Origin: Chromera velia
Lineage: Eukaryota > Sar > Chromeraceae
Length of the DNA stretch: 64,000 nucleotides
Reading direction: 5' to 3'
Assembly: GCA_018398765.1 (NCBI GenBank)
Contig: JAHBMJ010001206.1
Span: 30,252-94,251 of the forward strand
This document shows, piece after piece, positions 24,686 to 36,923 of this stretch (position 1 is its first letter; every line of letters begins with the position of its first letter). The translations under genes and the position numbers were made by a program. The notes beneath the pieces are model-generated. The model saw only the letters and a program-made list of their open reading frames with translations. It searched no databases and was not told the origin of the DNA.

Positions 24686-27600
24686 CGTAACATTGTGAGG
24701 CTAGCCAGCCGTGCAACGATACGCGAAGCAGCATGTTAGGCCGTATCGAGATGTGTGCAGTTCGAGCGTATTTGCATCCATACAATTAAGCTACGCGCAT
24801 GCATGCAGTCAGCCGTGAGTCAAGCCTTCGTATAAAAGTCTGTAAGGGAGTATCTAGAAGTAAGAACCTTGTATGACAGAACTTCTTATACCATATAAGC
24901 CCCGTATAACAGCTAGCCACTGCATCACACTCCGTAGCGTGGTAGCAGAGCGAAACGATCAGCCTTAGTGGAGTTCGCAAACCGTCCGTCTCACGTCGTG
25001 AACACATTCTCTGTCTGACAGTATGAGGTCTCTTTGCAGCTTCACACAGCTTGCACTGACTATGCACGCAACCACTGCAACAAACAGAAAGTACGAGTTC
25101 ATTGCTTTGCCTTGTGAAAAGTTCTCAGAAGTCTTCAGTAGCACGTTGGTAATGTCGATCTGGGAATGTTTCGGAAATTTTCTTTCGCTTGTATGTGAGT
25201 TTCAAAAATTCAAGGACATTCCATCCAGAGAAGTGCAAGCGAACGGTGAGAGCCTCTTGAAGGAAGGGTTTGAGATTGCAGAGCGACTCTTGGAGTCCAC
25301 AGGAGCCAGTAGACCGTCTGTTCCACCAACTGGGATTTCTAAGAAGCAGAGTGCAGTCCAACATGCGACTCGACACACCGATACGGGCAAACCGAAAACT
25401 CGCAGAGGTCGCAGGTTAACAGAGGCGGCCTGGAAGAAAAAAGTGGCAGAGCAAATGCAGTCTCAGCAATCATCTGAGCATGTAATGCTGGTTGCCCAAA
25501 AGGTTCAGCAGGGAGAGGGAGGAAACAGAAAGTCCAGCAGCCCAGAGACGTCTTCTCTGAAGGCATGCGCAAGGCCCCAGGCGCACATAGAAATGCAAAT
25601 CGAAGTGGAGAGAGAGGTAAAGCGAGCAGGCAAGGTTTTAACAGCAATCACTCGAATTCTTCTAGACGCTTGCAACAATGGAGGAGGCCTGAGCGAGGGA
25701 CAGAGAGAGAGAGAAGAATTATTCCATCAGGTACCCCACGGTCTGAATTCTATATGAGTGAGGAGGATGTGGATTGGGTCGAAGATACACTAGGCGATGG
25801 CGGTATTCGCGTAAGGCCGCACGGCTGTGCGCAGTCGGGCGTCTCCAATCACTCACAGCAGCAAACAGATGTGCAGATGTCTGGGGTGCGAGAGGCAAGT
25901 ATTCCTGTGAGCTTCATGGGAGCCACACTCGCTGGAACTCTAAGTACGACGTTCGACTTCAGTCAGTCGTCCCAGAAAGAAGGCAGAGGGACGTAGGAAA
26001 TGCATTGCTAAGAGGGGAGTGGATTGTCAATTCCGATGGGGGTGTGTTCTTTACGACGCCTCAGACGACTTTTGATTTCAGTCAGAGCTCTCCTATGATG
26101 GCTCCTACCGGAGGGGATGGTCAAATGAATGAGCCCACTCCGATGGAGCTGTGCCGGATCGAAAGGAGTAAAAAGGATGAAGGAGGTGTGGGGAAGGACT
26201 TGTTTGAATCGCTGTATGGAGTTGGGAGTTGGAAATTGAGAGAGCAAATCCACTGCCAGTCTAAGAGACCACACAGCCCATCTCCACAGCTCAATCGTTT
26301 GGAGACAGGTAGGCAGGGAAATGACTTTGGGGGTGGGAGTCCGGGGAAAGCAGAGAGACAGAAACAAAAGCGCTAAGAAAAGAAAGAGAGAAAGAGGCAG
26401 GAAAACCACGAAAGGGAAATGTTGGCTGTGAGGCAAAAGAAGGAGACGGACAGCCATTGGTCTCCTCTGTCTCCAATCAGTGAGGGAGTGGAGGAACCGG
26501 CAGTCTCGTCTGATGGTTTGACACCGTCTCATCAGGCTAGGCGTCAGCGAGAGAGAACGGAGGCGAAGAACAAAGAGAAAGAGAGAAGGCGAGCAGCCCA
26601 TGGAAAACTAAAGACGCCAGTCCCACCGCGTGATCCGCTCCAGCATAAGTATTGGGAGGATGTGTCTTTTCATTTTTGGTTGGGAAGGGAGGACTTGATT
26701 CCAAATGTTCAGGGAATTGGCACGGCAGACTGGCATGCATTTTTGACATGTCGTGGGTGTGGACAGACAGGGGAGACATTTTACAGGGAGATGTATGGAA
26801 ATGGAGGGGGTGTGATGCCGTGTGTGCCAGAAGTGAGACCTGCAGTGCGGTAGACGAGGAGCGTACGGACCGCCCACACTTCAGCGCAGTCTTCTATCAG
26901 TCCACAACCTCTATCAGAGCAGCAGCACTCGGATCAAACAGATGGGAAAGAGCCGGGGGTGATTGTGGGGCCAACCGATTAGGAGATGCAGTACTATGGC
27001 ATCCAGTGGACTCCGTGACTGAAGGAACAATTTTTAGCTGATGTATATGTTTTCCGCCCTTTTGCGTCTGATTTTTTTTTCTTTGTTGTTGTCCTCATGC
27101 GCGTCACACTCTCTCTGACCGAGCGTGGATGCGGCCTTGAAGGGGGAGGGGGGATATGCATTGGGTATACGGTGGAGTCAGTACGGATGGTGGTTAGGAG
27201 TAACTGTTGTGATTGTTTGACTGGAGTGGACTGTGATTCGATGATATGAAAGAGAGGAAGAACCATAAAAAAGATGGTAAAGGAAATTCTGAAAACAGAA
27301 ATGAGAGAGAGTTGAAAGAAAAGAAAAGAAAAACAATCTTTGGTTTTCTACGATACCGCAGGTATAAGGAAAAGCGATGATCTAATCAACGATCATCACT
27401 CCATTGCCCAAAAGAGTTGCATAAGAAGATTCACTTGCATTCTCCATATAAGCTAGCGTGGACGTGGCTTCAGGGGGGAGGTGGCACGTAACGTTGTGAG
27501 GCTAGCCAGCCATGTAACGGTATGTGAAGCAGCATGTCAGGCTATATCAAGATGCGCGCAGTTCGAGCGTATTTGCATCTATGCAATTAAGCTACGCGTA

Positions 27601-27749
27601 TGCATGTAGTTAGCCGTGAGTCAAGCCTTTGTATAAAAGTCTGTAAGGGAATATCTAGAAGTAAGAACATGTAAAAACCTTGTATGACAGAACTTCTTAT
27701 ACCATATGAGCTCCGTACAATAGCTAGCCACTGCACCACACTCCGTAGC
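24686..27749 (+). mobile_element. LTR-flanked non-autonomous retroelement fossil
   Basis: Two direct repeats, 24686-24938 and 27487-27749, flank about 2.5 kb. TGGTAGCAGAGC, the usual initiator-tRNA-type primer-binding site, follows the left repeat at 24940-24951. A purine-rich tract precedes the right repeat at about 27473-27485. Both signs give a plus-strand LTR element. The LTRs differ at about 23 positions of roughly 250, all transitions, plus one small indel, so the copy is fairly old. The interior has open stretches of unknown product with a small cysteine-bearing segment near 26740-26770, but no reverse transcriptase or integrase that I can see. GAGTG lies on both sides, compatible with a target duplication, though the host tract itself is GAGT-rich. 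It looks decayed. Confidence 0.65.
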
Positions 27750-27750
27750 A

Positions 27751-28020
27751 GAGTGAGTGAGTGTAGGAGGGAGGGAGAGAGTGAGTGATTGAGTGAGTGA
27801 GTGAATGAATGAGGGAGTGAATGAGCAAATAAGTGAGTCATTGTGAGAAAGTGAATGAATGAATTAATAAATGAATGAATGAAAGAATAAATGAATGAAA
27901 GAATGGATGAATGGGTGGGTGGGTGGGTGGATGGGTGGCGTTGAGTGGGTGAATAATGAGAATTGCTGACTGAGTGATGGTAAGTCACGGTGAGTGAATG
28001 AGGGAGTCGGTCACTTAGTC
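27751..28020. repeat. GAGT/GAAT minisatellite, right part
   Basis: Continuation of the tetranucleotide array seen at 23840-24685, now on the far side of the LTR-flanked element. Confidence 0.85.
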
Positions 28021-28039
28021 AGTCAGTAGTTTTTAAGTG

Positions 28040-28063
28040 ACTGTGTCTCTCTCTTTCTCGCTT

Positions 28064-28131
<68 letters not shown>

Positions 28132-28132
28132 A
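28040..28132. repeat. CT microsatellite
   Basis: Almost pure CT run of about 90 bases directly upstream of a possible splice acceptor at 28178-28180. Confidence 0.95.
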
Positions 28133-28180
28133 CTACGTTGTCTCAGAACTTATCTGTGTGAATGTGTCCTTGTTTCTCAG

Positions 28181-28237
28181 GGTGTTGTGCACGGAGTGGA
28201 CGATCTACAGAGCTATCTTGATCCAACGGATTCATAA
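28181..28237 (+). CDS. Possible orphan terminal exon
   Basis: After a pyrimidine-rich stretch ending TTTCTCAG, an open frame reads GVVHGVDDLQSYLDPTDS and stops. The acceptor context and codon usage look exonic, but I cannot find a donor exon upstream on this strand. It could be the last exon of a gene whose intron holds the minisatellite and LTR element, or chance. Confidence 0.25.
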   Translation, partial: GVVHGVDDLQSYLDPTDS

Positions 28238-28239
28238 TC

Positions 28240-28692
28240 GCAGCTTTGTGAGTTTTTGTGGGGACTGCTAGGAGAACTGTGACCATTTAGACTTAGATGG
28301 TGATCAATGCATCAAGTACACACCTTAGGTTTTTTCGAGGTCGGACCTTTACGACCATGCAGCTAGGATATACTAAAGGGGGAGGGGGGGGGTTTTGCGA
28401 CCCGAACGGTCGCAAAAGAATTTTTTGATGGCCCCAATGCAAGACCTCATGCTAGAAGTAGTAGGTTAATTCCGCCTAAGGTGCTTTCCCACCTATTCCC
28501 ACTAATTCCCACTTAGTCTATGCCCTAAACAATATCATTATGGAGTACTAACCACTGTGACTACCTCTGTACCCACGAATTTGCCCACGTAGCCTCAATA
28601 GACCAACTAAGACCAACATTTCCTGATTTTGAATTGCATTTTCTCGTCGATCCTCAATTTTCCACATTGCGTAAGCATGTAACAAAGTGCTC
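28240..28692. other. Gene-free interval with a perfect 10-bp hairpin
   Basis: No ORF of note. At 28393-28402 the arm TTTTGCGACC pairs perfectly with 28408-28417 around the loop CGAAC, next to a poly-G run. It lies 3' of the MRS2-like gene. Confidence 0.45.
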
Positions 28693-28820
28693 TTATGCGA
28701 GACGCAGGTGGGAACGCAAAAGCAAGGCTACAGCACACACGGAGAGAACCACGGGCGCCATGCAGAAACTTCCTGCATAAAGAAAAGCCGTCATGCTGTC
28801 CTCGTATCCGTTCCTGCAGT

Positions 28821-28857
<37 letters not shown>

Positions 28858-31800
28858 ACACACACACACACACATCCATGGAGCCGCATATTCAATAAAC
28901 TTGACAGGCAATCCGATGAAATGCAATTCTTTCACATAGATCAAACACAACGGATCGAGTTCAGACTGGAATAACAGAAATCACGTTGAGGTTCCAATTG
29001 ATGGCATCGGGCATGGATGCACACAGCTGATCAGTGCACTGACTTGAGGTTCATCCCCAACACAGATGCCACAACGGAGGAGAGGGCGGCAGTTGTAGCA
29101 ATGACAGTCAGACCAAGGTCGACCTTCATCACGTCGTTCCGCACCACAGCCAGACGCAAAGTCATCAGCTGGACCCCGTTGTCTAGTTCCTGAGAGTATT
29201 TACATCCATCCATTCATCCATCCAGCCAGGCAGGGAAATAAACGAAGAGAGAAAAAACCAAACCTCGATTCCGTGTCTGAGATTTTTGTACCACCGACAT
29301 AGTGAATGATATGCAGAGCGACCCACCGACGGTTTGACTTGCAATTGCCTTGCTGCTCTTCCATTTGGCTAACAACGTAACGCACCCGTGCTGACTCACG
29401 GACATGCAGTCCTCCTGGCTCACAGTCCCACTGAATTCCGACAACCGAACGGATGGACCCACAGAGAAATTTACTTACAGGCTAAGGTACGTAGGTTGGC
29501 AGACTAATTGATCGACACAGAGGGAGACTGTAGCTTTCTGACAGAAAGACTCCATGTTTCTTTCTTTAGACAGACAGACTGACATACATACGGACACTAT
29601 CAGGCCATGCATTCTTGTCTAACTGACTGACTGACTGACTGACATGATCGAGGAAGTCCAATTCCTGCAGGATCTGTTCGAGTTCTCGGGCATAGTCTTC
29701 GAGGACTAGCTCGGCCTCTTCAGGGACAAACCGAGCTAAGCGGAAAGTGGCCAGACTGACAGCACCGACTGAAGGGGCTGCGGTCGGGGCACGTCTCCAT
29801 GCTTGTGAAGCAGGCACATGGGCCCCGGCATACCCCCTTTCGTCAACAAGTGCAGTAGACGAATGCAGAAGCCGCCGGGGCCCCCCATGATGGTTACCGT
29901 AGTCGTGCGACCCTCTTCCGCCATGCAGGAAGCGGACGTGGGACGCAGGAGAGCGGAGGCGGGAGTGTGGGGATCCCCCGAGGGCTCTCGAGGCACTTAC
30001 CTGCAGAATTAGCAGTAGAGACAGCGGTAGTGCGTCAAAGTCTGCTCTTGGAGATCTAATCCATTCAGAAAGAATGCGGTGAAAACACAAACAAATGCGG
30101 AGTCCGCGAAGGAAAGGACAGGCGAATAGAAAGCTGATGATGACAACAAGAAAGTGCACAAACAGAATGGGCATACACAAAGTACACAGGCTTTCCCTCA
30201 ACTGTCCCCTCCAGCCCCAACTACCCTTCCAACACCCATGAGGGCAGACATCATGTCGTCCTCTTGCATCCACTCCATCGACTCTCTTTTGAATCAGTCA
30301 GCCTGTTTCCGCTCAAAAGCCAAAAGGTGCCAACCAACCTGTATCGGAATGGGGGTCATCGACGACTGAGAGGTAGAACGCCTGTGTCCGCGCGATGCCA
30401 TTGGAAGTGTTCCCTGCCCTCCCCCCCCTGCTCCGCTCAAGTCTCTCCCTCTGTCCTCCCGTAAGGAACCGTCTTTTTCTTTTTCCTTTTCTCTCTCTTG
30501 CCCTGGAACTTCAAGATTGAGTGACATCACGTTTCCCAGCGTCTCGGCAGCCTGGGCCCCTGTTCGTATTGGCGTTTGCCGCAGTGGGTCTGCCTGGGCC
30601 CTCGGTTCTGTCTGGGCCCTTCCATCTGTCCTCAGGGGGCTCTCAGCACAACTGCGGGGCTCCAGCCCTTCTCCTCGTGCAGAGATCTCCGGGGAGTGGA
30701 CCATCGCTGCGGACCCAATGTGCAGGTTCGCGTTCTGCATGGATCAGAATGGAAGCAGAGACGAGAACGCCCCCACATGAAATACATAACTGTTCAGGAA
30801 ACATCCTCTTGATAATAAGTTGTGGTGAGGTCCAATTCTCCATTCATCGAAGCCATCAGGAAAGCAAGCGAGCATGAGGTCAGGTAAGTAAACGGCATAC
30901 GCTAGAATCAAATCTGTCCAGCCAGGCACACATACTTGGTCCTCTTTTTCCGGCACGATGCATGCTGAAATGAAGAAGCTGCTGGGAAAAAGCCCCGTCT
31001 ATCTTCCGTTGCACTCCCTGCCTTTTTGTCTGTGTCTTTCAGCTGAAGATGGTAGCGCTCTTCTCCCCTCCCTCTGGACATCCACAACTGAGCATACTGA
31101 GAAGAGAAAAACAAATGGTCACAGACACACGAGAAAGCAGGCAGACCCACGTCCGTATCATGGTCTGCTGAGAGGTCCAGCCATGCGAGAGCTCGGTCGT
31201 CTTGCAGCGTCTGCACGAACGCAGAAAGGCAGCGAGGAGAGGGAAGAGGAACACCATCAGTGGGAATAGAATTCGATCAGCAGAATGGAATGGAAAAGAG
31301 AAAAAAAAAGAGAAGGGAAAGGAACAGTGGAGAGAGTTGAAGAAAGGAAAGCGGCCCCATGGGATGCCTCGATGGGATGATTCCCCCAAGAGTTTCCCAT
31401 CGGGAGGGGGAGGGAAAGAGAAAAAATCATAGAGGAAGGAAGTGGGAGGGAGAGATTGAAAATTAAAGAGGGAGGGAGGGAGGGAAAGAAGAAAAGCCCG
31501 AAGGACTGTGTTTATCGGATTGTTTTGATCAAAACAAGAAGGAAAAGACGAAGGAAGGAAGGCAGGAAGAAAAGCAAACCGATTGACCTCTTTGATAGCG
31601 CCATGAGTCTTTTTGACTCTTGCCTGAAGTGCTCTCAGTTGACACCTGTACTTATGGAATTCCGACAACGACTCCTCTGCCTCCTCTGACTCTTCCTCTG
31701 TGTCGTCCTCTGAATCTTCTCCCCCTCCTTCCTCTCCGTCATGATCCTCTCCTGCCATTCCTATTCCTGCTGTTGTGTTGGAAATCCGTCTCTTTCTTCT

Positions 31801-34067
31801 GCTCTGCTTTGCACACCCACATGCCCACCTCCCTGTTTTTTTCTTCTTCTGCACCCCTCCCCCCTTTCCGCTCCCGGAAGTCCTCTCTGACAATTGGTTC
31901 ATCAACACATCCCCCCTCTGCTGGAGAGGAACGAAAACCGAAAAAAACGCGCGGAAGCACTCACACAGTAGAGCGTCGACACAGCGAATGCCAAAAGCGG
32001 TCCGACCCTGCAGTACGAAAATTTGTGCACACATGAAGAAGCACTCAAATGAAGGCACAAAACGGCAATTAACAGAGTGAGAAGTTCCAACATTGGAGGG
32101 AGACATGCATTGACGAAACATCTCCATCTCTGCAGGAAGAGAAGCGACGCTCTGGGACGGCAAAATCGAAAAAAAAAAAAAGCGAGAGCTGTCAGAAACA
32201 CAGTCCGGATTTGGCGGGGAAAACAAATCTTTTTGCTGAGAAAGGAACAAAGACGAAATTAAGCAAGAGTGTTCTGTCTACTAAATCTGTTTTCACGAGA
32301 TGTTCTGCCTGTTCTCTCAATTGCCTCCCATTTCATCCAACGGCCTCCATTGGTTGATTTGACTGACTCACGTCTGATGCTACAGCGGATGCCGAGACCT
32401 TCTCCATTCTCTCCACAAGGGAACAAAAAGCCACCGCCAAGGCAGGCAAGAGATGCCCATTATCTTCAGAAGAATACCCTCCATTGTTCTCTACAGCCGC
32501 CTCACTTACTCGAGACCCTTCCCTCTGTAGACCTCCATCCCGTCTCCCCTCTCCCCTTCCTCTCTGCACTTCCCTTCCCCCCCGGTGAGAAGAGGAAGCC
32601 CCTTCCCCTCCCTCGACGTCCAATCCTGCGCCTTCCTCAAACTCCTCTTCCTCTGTACTCAGCCGAACAAACCCAACACGTCCTTGTGAGCTTCTTTCTT
32701 TCGACCTGCCCCAATCCCAACCACCCCACCATCCCCCTGTATTTCCTGGCCTGTCCCCACCCCTGTCCCTGTCGGGAGGTGAGAGCCTTCTACGAGAAGG
32801 GAGGGACAGCAGGGGCGCAGACGAGCTTCCACTCCCATTTTCCTTCCCTCCCTCTGCTCCATGTTGGTACTCCTCTCGCAACTCTTCAATACATTCCGAC
32901 CGTATCTTTACATCTCCTGTCAGATTCTCATCCCCTTCCCCTTCTTCTGCAACGCTGTCTAGACCTGCACTTGCTGCGGCAGCAACCCCCCCAGAGCTGC
33001 CTGTGCCCTCCGACATCCGATGAGGCAACCCGCGATGGATCTGTAACGCAGAAAACGGCCTGCTGGGACCGCCCCAACTCGGCACTGCAGCACTATGTCC
33101 CTCCTGTCCCACATCTCTCTCTTCCTCTTCAGCCCTCTCGAGATTCTGTTGTTGCTGCATTTGACGGTGGGGTGTTCCGACAGCGGCATGAAGAAGAGAG
33201 GCTGCTGAAGGTCTCTCAGGAGAATTGAAGGGCTTCTGGCGGTCGAGGAATTTTTCTTCCAGCTCGGTCATCTTGGCTGCCACCAGGGCTTGAGAAGCGT
33301 CGTTCTTCCTCTTCGGCTTCTTCCTGCTCTGTGATGATCCTGAAGGCTGAACGACCAGGGAAGAGCTGGCCGATAGAAGGGGTCTGCAGGAAGGAAGAGA
33401 GAGAAGAACAGGTGATAATTGACCAATTTGATGCGCAATGGAATCGGAAATCGCAAGAAACAAAAAGTGGTTGCGAAAATGGAGACGGGCGTGCCGGGCG
33501 AATCTCCAGTTTCAAAGCCGTGCAGCCTGCTTAATGCCTCTGAAGGGAGGGGGGATAGACATGTACAGACGGAAAGACGGCTTGTAGTTGCTGAAGCAAG
33601 AGAAAAGGACGATTAGTGCGCGAAGTACTGCCCCCTTCATTTGACTACCTTCCTCTTCATGAGTGAATATGAGTGAACGCGCTGACCTTCTGTGAGACAA
33701 GGACGTCGACAGTCCGGGTCTTCTGGCTGTGGCAGAGAGGGGAGCCCTTGTGTCACCCCCCCTGGAGAACTCCGCAAACTTCGGGAAGAAAGATCGAGAG
33801 GTAGCGGCATCACCCATACCGAGGGGGCTGTCTGTGTTCGAAAGACTTGCTGACTCTCTCCCTGCTGCTCCCTCTCTTCCACTGTCCCTGCTGAAGACCC
33901 CGGATCCCCTTCCCCCTGTATTTCCGTTTCCGTTTCCAGGTACAGTCTGAGCGAGGCTGTCCGAAGAAGAGGTGTACGCCTCCAGACAAGCAACCAAGAG
34001 AGGATCCCATAGAGGGGGCAGAAGAAAGACCTGCGTGGTGTATGCAACGCAACCACACACACACGCG

Positions 34068-34133
<66 letters not shown>

Positions 34134-35860
34134 AATCAGGAGGGGTTGACAAAAACCAAACCGAAGACGGCTGCAAGGAGAGGCCTCAGTCGATCACTGA
34201 ATCAAAGAGGGACAGAATGGTTCCAGCGTTTCTCTCAGAGACATCGATGAGCTGGGAAGGGCCTGAAAGAAACAAAGGGGCGGAGCGACCAGGTAATTCA
34301 GCCAAGACAAGCCAAGCCAAGTGGAAAGGGTTTCTGATTTGCTGTCTTCCACTCATGTTCTCTTCTTCTTGAGTCCTCTCTCAGTTCAACTGACCGACCA
34401 ACTGACCTTATCTGCCAGTACAGCACACCGAAACGGAGGCATGTTCAGAAGGAGACACCCCCTGCGGACTTCTATGGAAGGTTGCTTGAGGGAGAAGCCA
34501 GAGAGCAAGTCCCTCAGGTCCCGGTATCTGCATGATGAAAGGGGGGCAGATATAACAAAGTTCCTTTCACTCTAACAAAGAGAGCTGGACAGAGAAAAGC
34601 CGGCCAAAAAAATAAACAAAAACACACGCTCTACTTCCGGCAGTGCAAACTGACCCACCCAATCAGCAAAATTGGGAGATTGAAAACGGGTTGAGGATGG
34701 AAAGGGAGAAGAAACGTGACGACCCCTCTAAGTCTTCAGACTAGAGACTGTGGGTCCCCACGTGCAGAAGCAATGACTTGAAAAAGGGGCGACCCCCATC
34801 AGAAACGGAGGGACCAAGCTGCCCGCACACAAGAGAGGGGGGCGGGGCGGTAGGTCACTCAATCAATCAGTGAACCCCTGTCTGTCTGATTGGTTTACTG
34901 ACTTCAGCTCTGATGCCTGTCGGGTCCTGCAGATCGATCGGAAGGGTGCAACAAATGCATGAGCGCATCTGATTATCATTTTCTTTGCGAAATGCATCTG
35001 GCCGAATTTCTTTTCTCACATACAGTTTCTGCAGCGGGGTTCTGAAATCAATGTTGACTTGCCCATGTCGTGGTCTGCACCATCTCTTCGTCCCCTGAGT
35101 AAGCAAGGCGAAATGAGTGGAGAGAGCAGAGACGAGGGTCAAGGAACGCCAAGCGAGGAAGGTACATCGTGGAAACGTATGATACATGTTGGGTTACAAA
35201 GGACGCATTGCTTTCTCTTTGGACGGACGTACATGTCGGCAGATGCCTGTGATCTGTCATCTTCAGCAAAGCTGCTGTTGTCTGCCGATCCATTGGTTCG
35301 TTGAATGTTCAGCTGCAGACGCGCAAACAATTCCAGCGCCCCAAACCGCTCTTCCCGGCTCCTTCCTGCATGCAGTGTGCACACAGCCATCGCATACAGA
35401 GACACACTTCTTCTTGAGCATCATAGACAAACAATCTTGCCAACGGAACCACGAAATATCCAGGGCAATCCTTGATTCGTGTGAGTGTCGTTGTCACGCT
35501 ATGGTGTGGACCCCCTTTTTCACCAGTGAGAGACTATCCTTTTTCACCATTTAGCAGGGCTGAGAGAGACTATCTGAATGGCAATTTTGAAAAAGAAAGA
35601 GAGCACAAGAATCAGACGACAAGGGAAGAGGAAAACAAAAGCCACGTACCTCCTTCCACAATGACAACTGCCACTTTTTCCTGTCTGACGGTTTCTCGCC
35701 TAACTGCCCGTGCAATGGAAGCCCTCGTGGTCGCCCCTGTCATCTGTGTTGCTCCTGTTTTCTCCCTTTCCCTTCCCCTGCTGATGTGCTGGTGTTGTAC
35801 TTTGGAGACAGTCACCCGAGATCTGAGGCCAACTGACCCCGCCCCTTCTGGAGATGCCAT
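28693..35860 (-). CDS. CorA/MRS2-type Mg2+ channel, multi-exon
   Basis: Thirteen exons found: 35650-35860, 35229-35365, 34903-35094, 34407-34527, 34198-34251, 33687-34030, 32372-33383, 31588-31803, 31151-31210, 30339-30734, 29644-30000, 29044-29189, 28693-28768. All junctions agree in phase except 34903/34527, where a small exon or another donor is missing. MRS2 landmarks appear in order: RDLRDL, PSIEVRRGCLLLNM, CAVLADK, the helix LRALQARVKKTHGAIKE, TLQDDRALAWLDLS, ELVLEDYARELEQIL, VQLMTLRLAVVRND, then TM1 ending GMNL (the GMN selectivity motif) and TM2 MAPVVLSVCAVALLLR. About 1100 aa is over twice the usual MRS2 length. The extra length comes from Ser/Gly/Glu-rich exons, especially 32372-33383. 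The final exon uses a GAAG acceptor to keep frame. The N-terminus is basic and could be an organelle leader. Confidence 0.75.
34058..34132. repeat. CA/CG microsatellite
   Basis: CA run with a short CG stretch, inside an intron of the MRS2-like gene just upstream (minus sense) of the exon starting at 34030. Confidence 0.95.
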
Positions 35861-36923
35861 CCCGCCTTTCGTCCACACAGTACAATCTCAGCGTACAGAA
35901 GCAGGGCCTTAGAAGAGACCAATCTCGTCTGCTGACGAAGAAGGCAAACAGATGTTTACTTTTAGCGAATACGACACGAAAACGGAATAGTTAATGTTCC
36001 GCAAAGTTCTGCGTTTTTTTCATGAGTGGATCCCCTCTTCAGAAGGACTCAGCACCTGTTCTAAGCACAGAAAGCCACCCGACTCAGGAACATTCGATCG
36101 ACACAACGCGAAAGACCTACTTGATCTGACAAGTATGACAGTGACATGCAAGGAAACGCAGTTGCGCATATCTTTCCTCACCGACGCTCGAAACGACGCG
36201 GCAGCACAAATGCGCTTGCTCTGCGCTTGCCACATCGGTCGTACAGTTACTCTGAGGGAGTCTAGTCGTACATAGACGGATTGGTCTGTTGTGAAATGTT
36301 GTGAATCGCAGTGATATTAATATTAATATATCTCTGCGATTCTGTGGGACACAATGTCATACAGTCAGCTGGACTGATCGACAACAGCTAGCGATCGATC
36401 CGCGCCTGTTAAGCCATATGTGGCCGGGGCCTGCATGTGACCGCGCGGCGGCCGCGCGCCGCGCGTGCATGGCCCCGCGGAGGCCGGGCCGGCCTCCTCT
36501 GCCTATATCGATATATCCGCAGCGTCAGTGTTGCATGCGCACAGCTTTAATCGAAGTGTTGCGCAATTAACCAATTAATGTTGCAAGTGTTGCACATACA
36601 GAAACTTCAATGCATGCATATGCAGTCACGTATACCTGACTGCTTGGGTATCTTAAAAGTTGAATGTGTCCACGAGCTTTCTGAGAGAAAAACACATGCC
36701 TCAGAAAGGAGTGTCGGTCCGATCAAAAGAGGGCAGAGGCTCAGTTTTGGATGCTGGACTATCTGATGTGTGTGGAGCGCGTCGACTGTTTGCATGCCGT
36801 TCTCGACGTGTTGGGGTAAATCGGTGCGAAAGGCGTAGGCGCGGCTTTGAACGTGAACATTGAAAGCATGTCCACCTCGAGGACTGCCAGTGGAATTTTG
36901 CAGTTGCACACCTTTGCATCCTT
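35861..36923. promoter_or_regulatory. Divergent promoter region, MRS2-like / MscS-like
   Basis: CpG-rich core at about 36438-36500 made of CCGCGCGG- and GCGCGC-type sequence. It is flanked by repeated TGTTGCA and TGCATGCA words (36525-36620) and GATCGAT words (36378-36400). Layout and words match the region at 2826-4219. No coding frame is supported in it. Confidence 0.5.

Noticed and set aside
23840-24690. CRISPR-like regular repeats
   Set aside because: It is a degenerate GAGT/GAAT tetranucleotide array with no unique spacers of constant length, in a eukaryotic context.
35413-35482. A possible exon (YFVVPLARLFVYDAQ) in the MRS2-like gene
   Set aside because: Its borders do not fit the phases of the exons at 35650-35860 and 35229-35365, which join directly.
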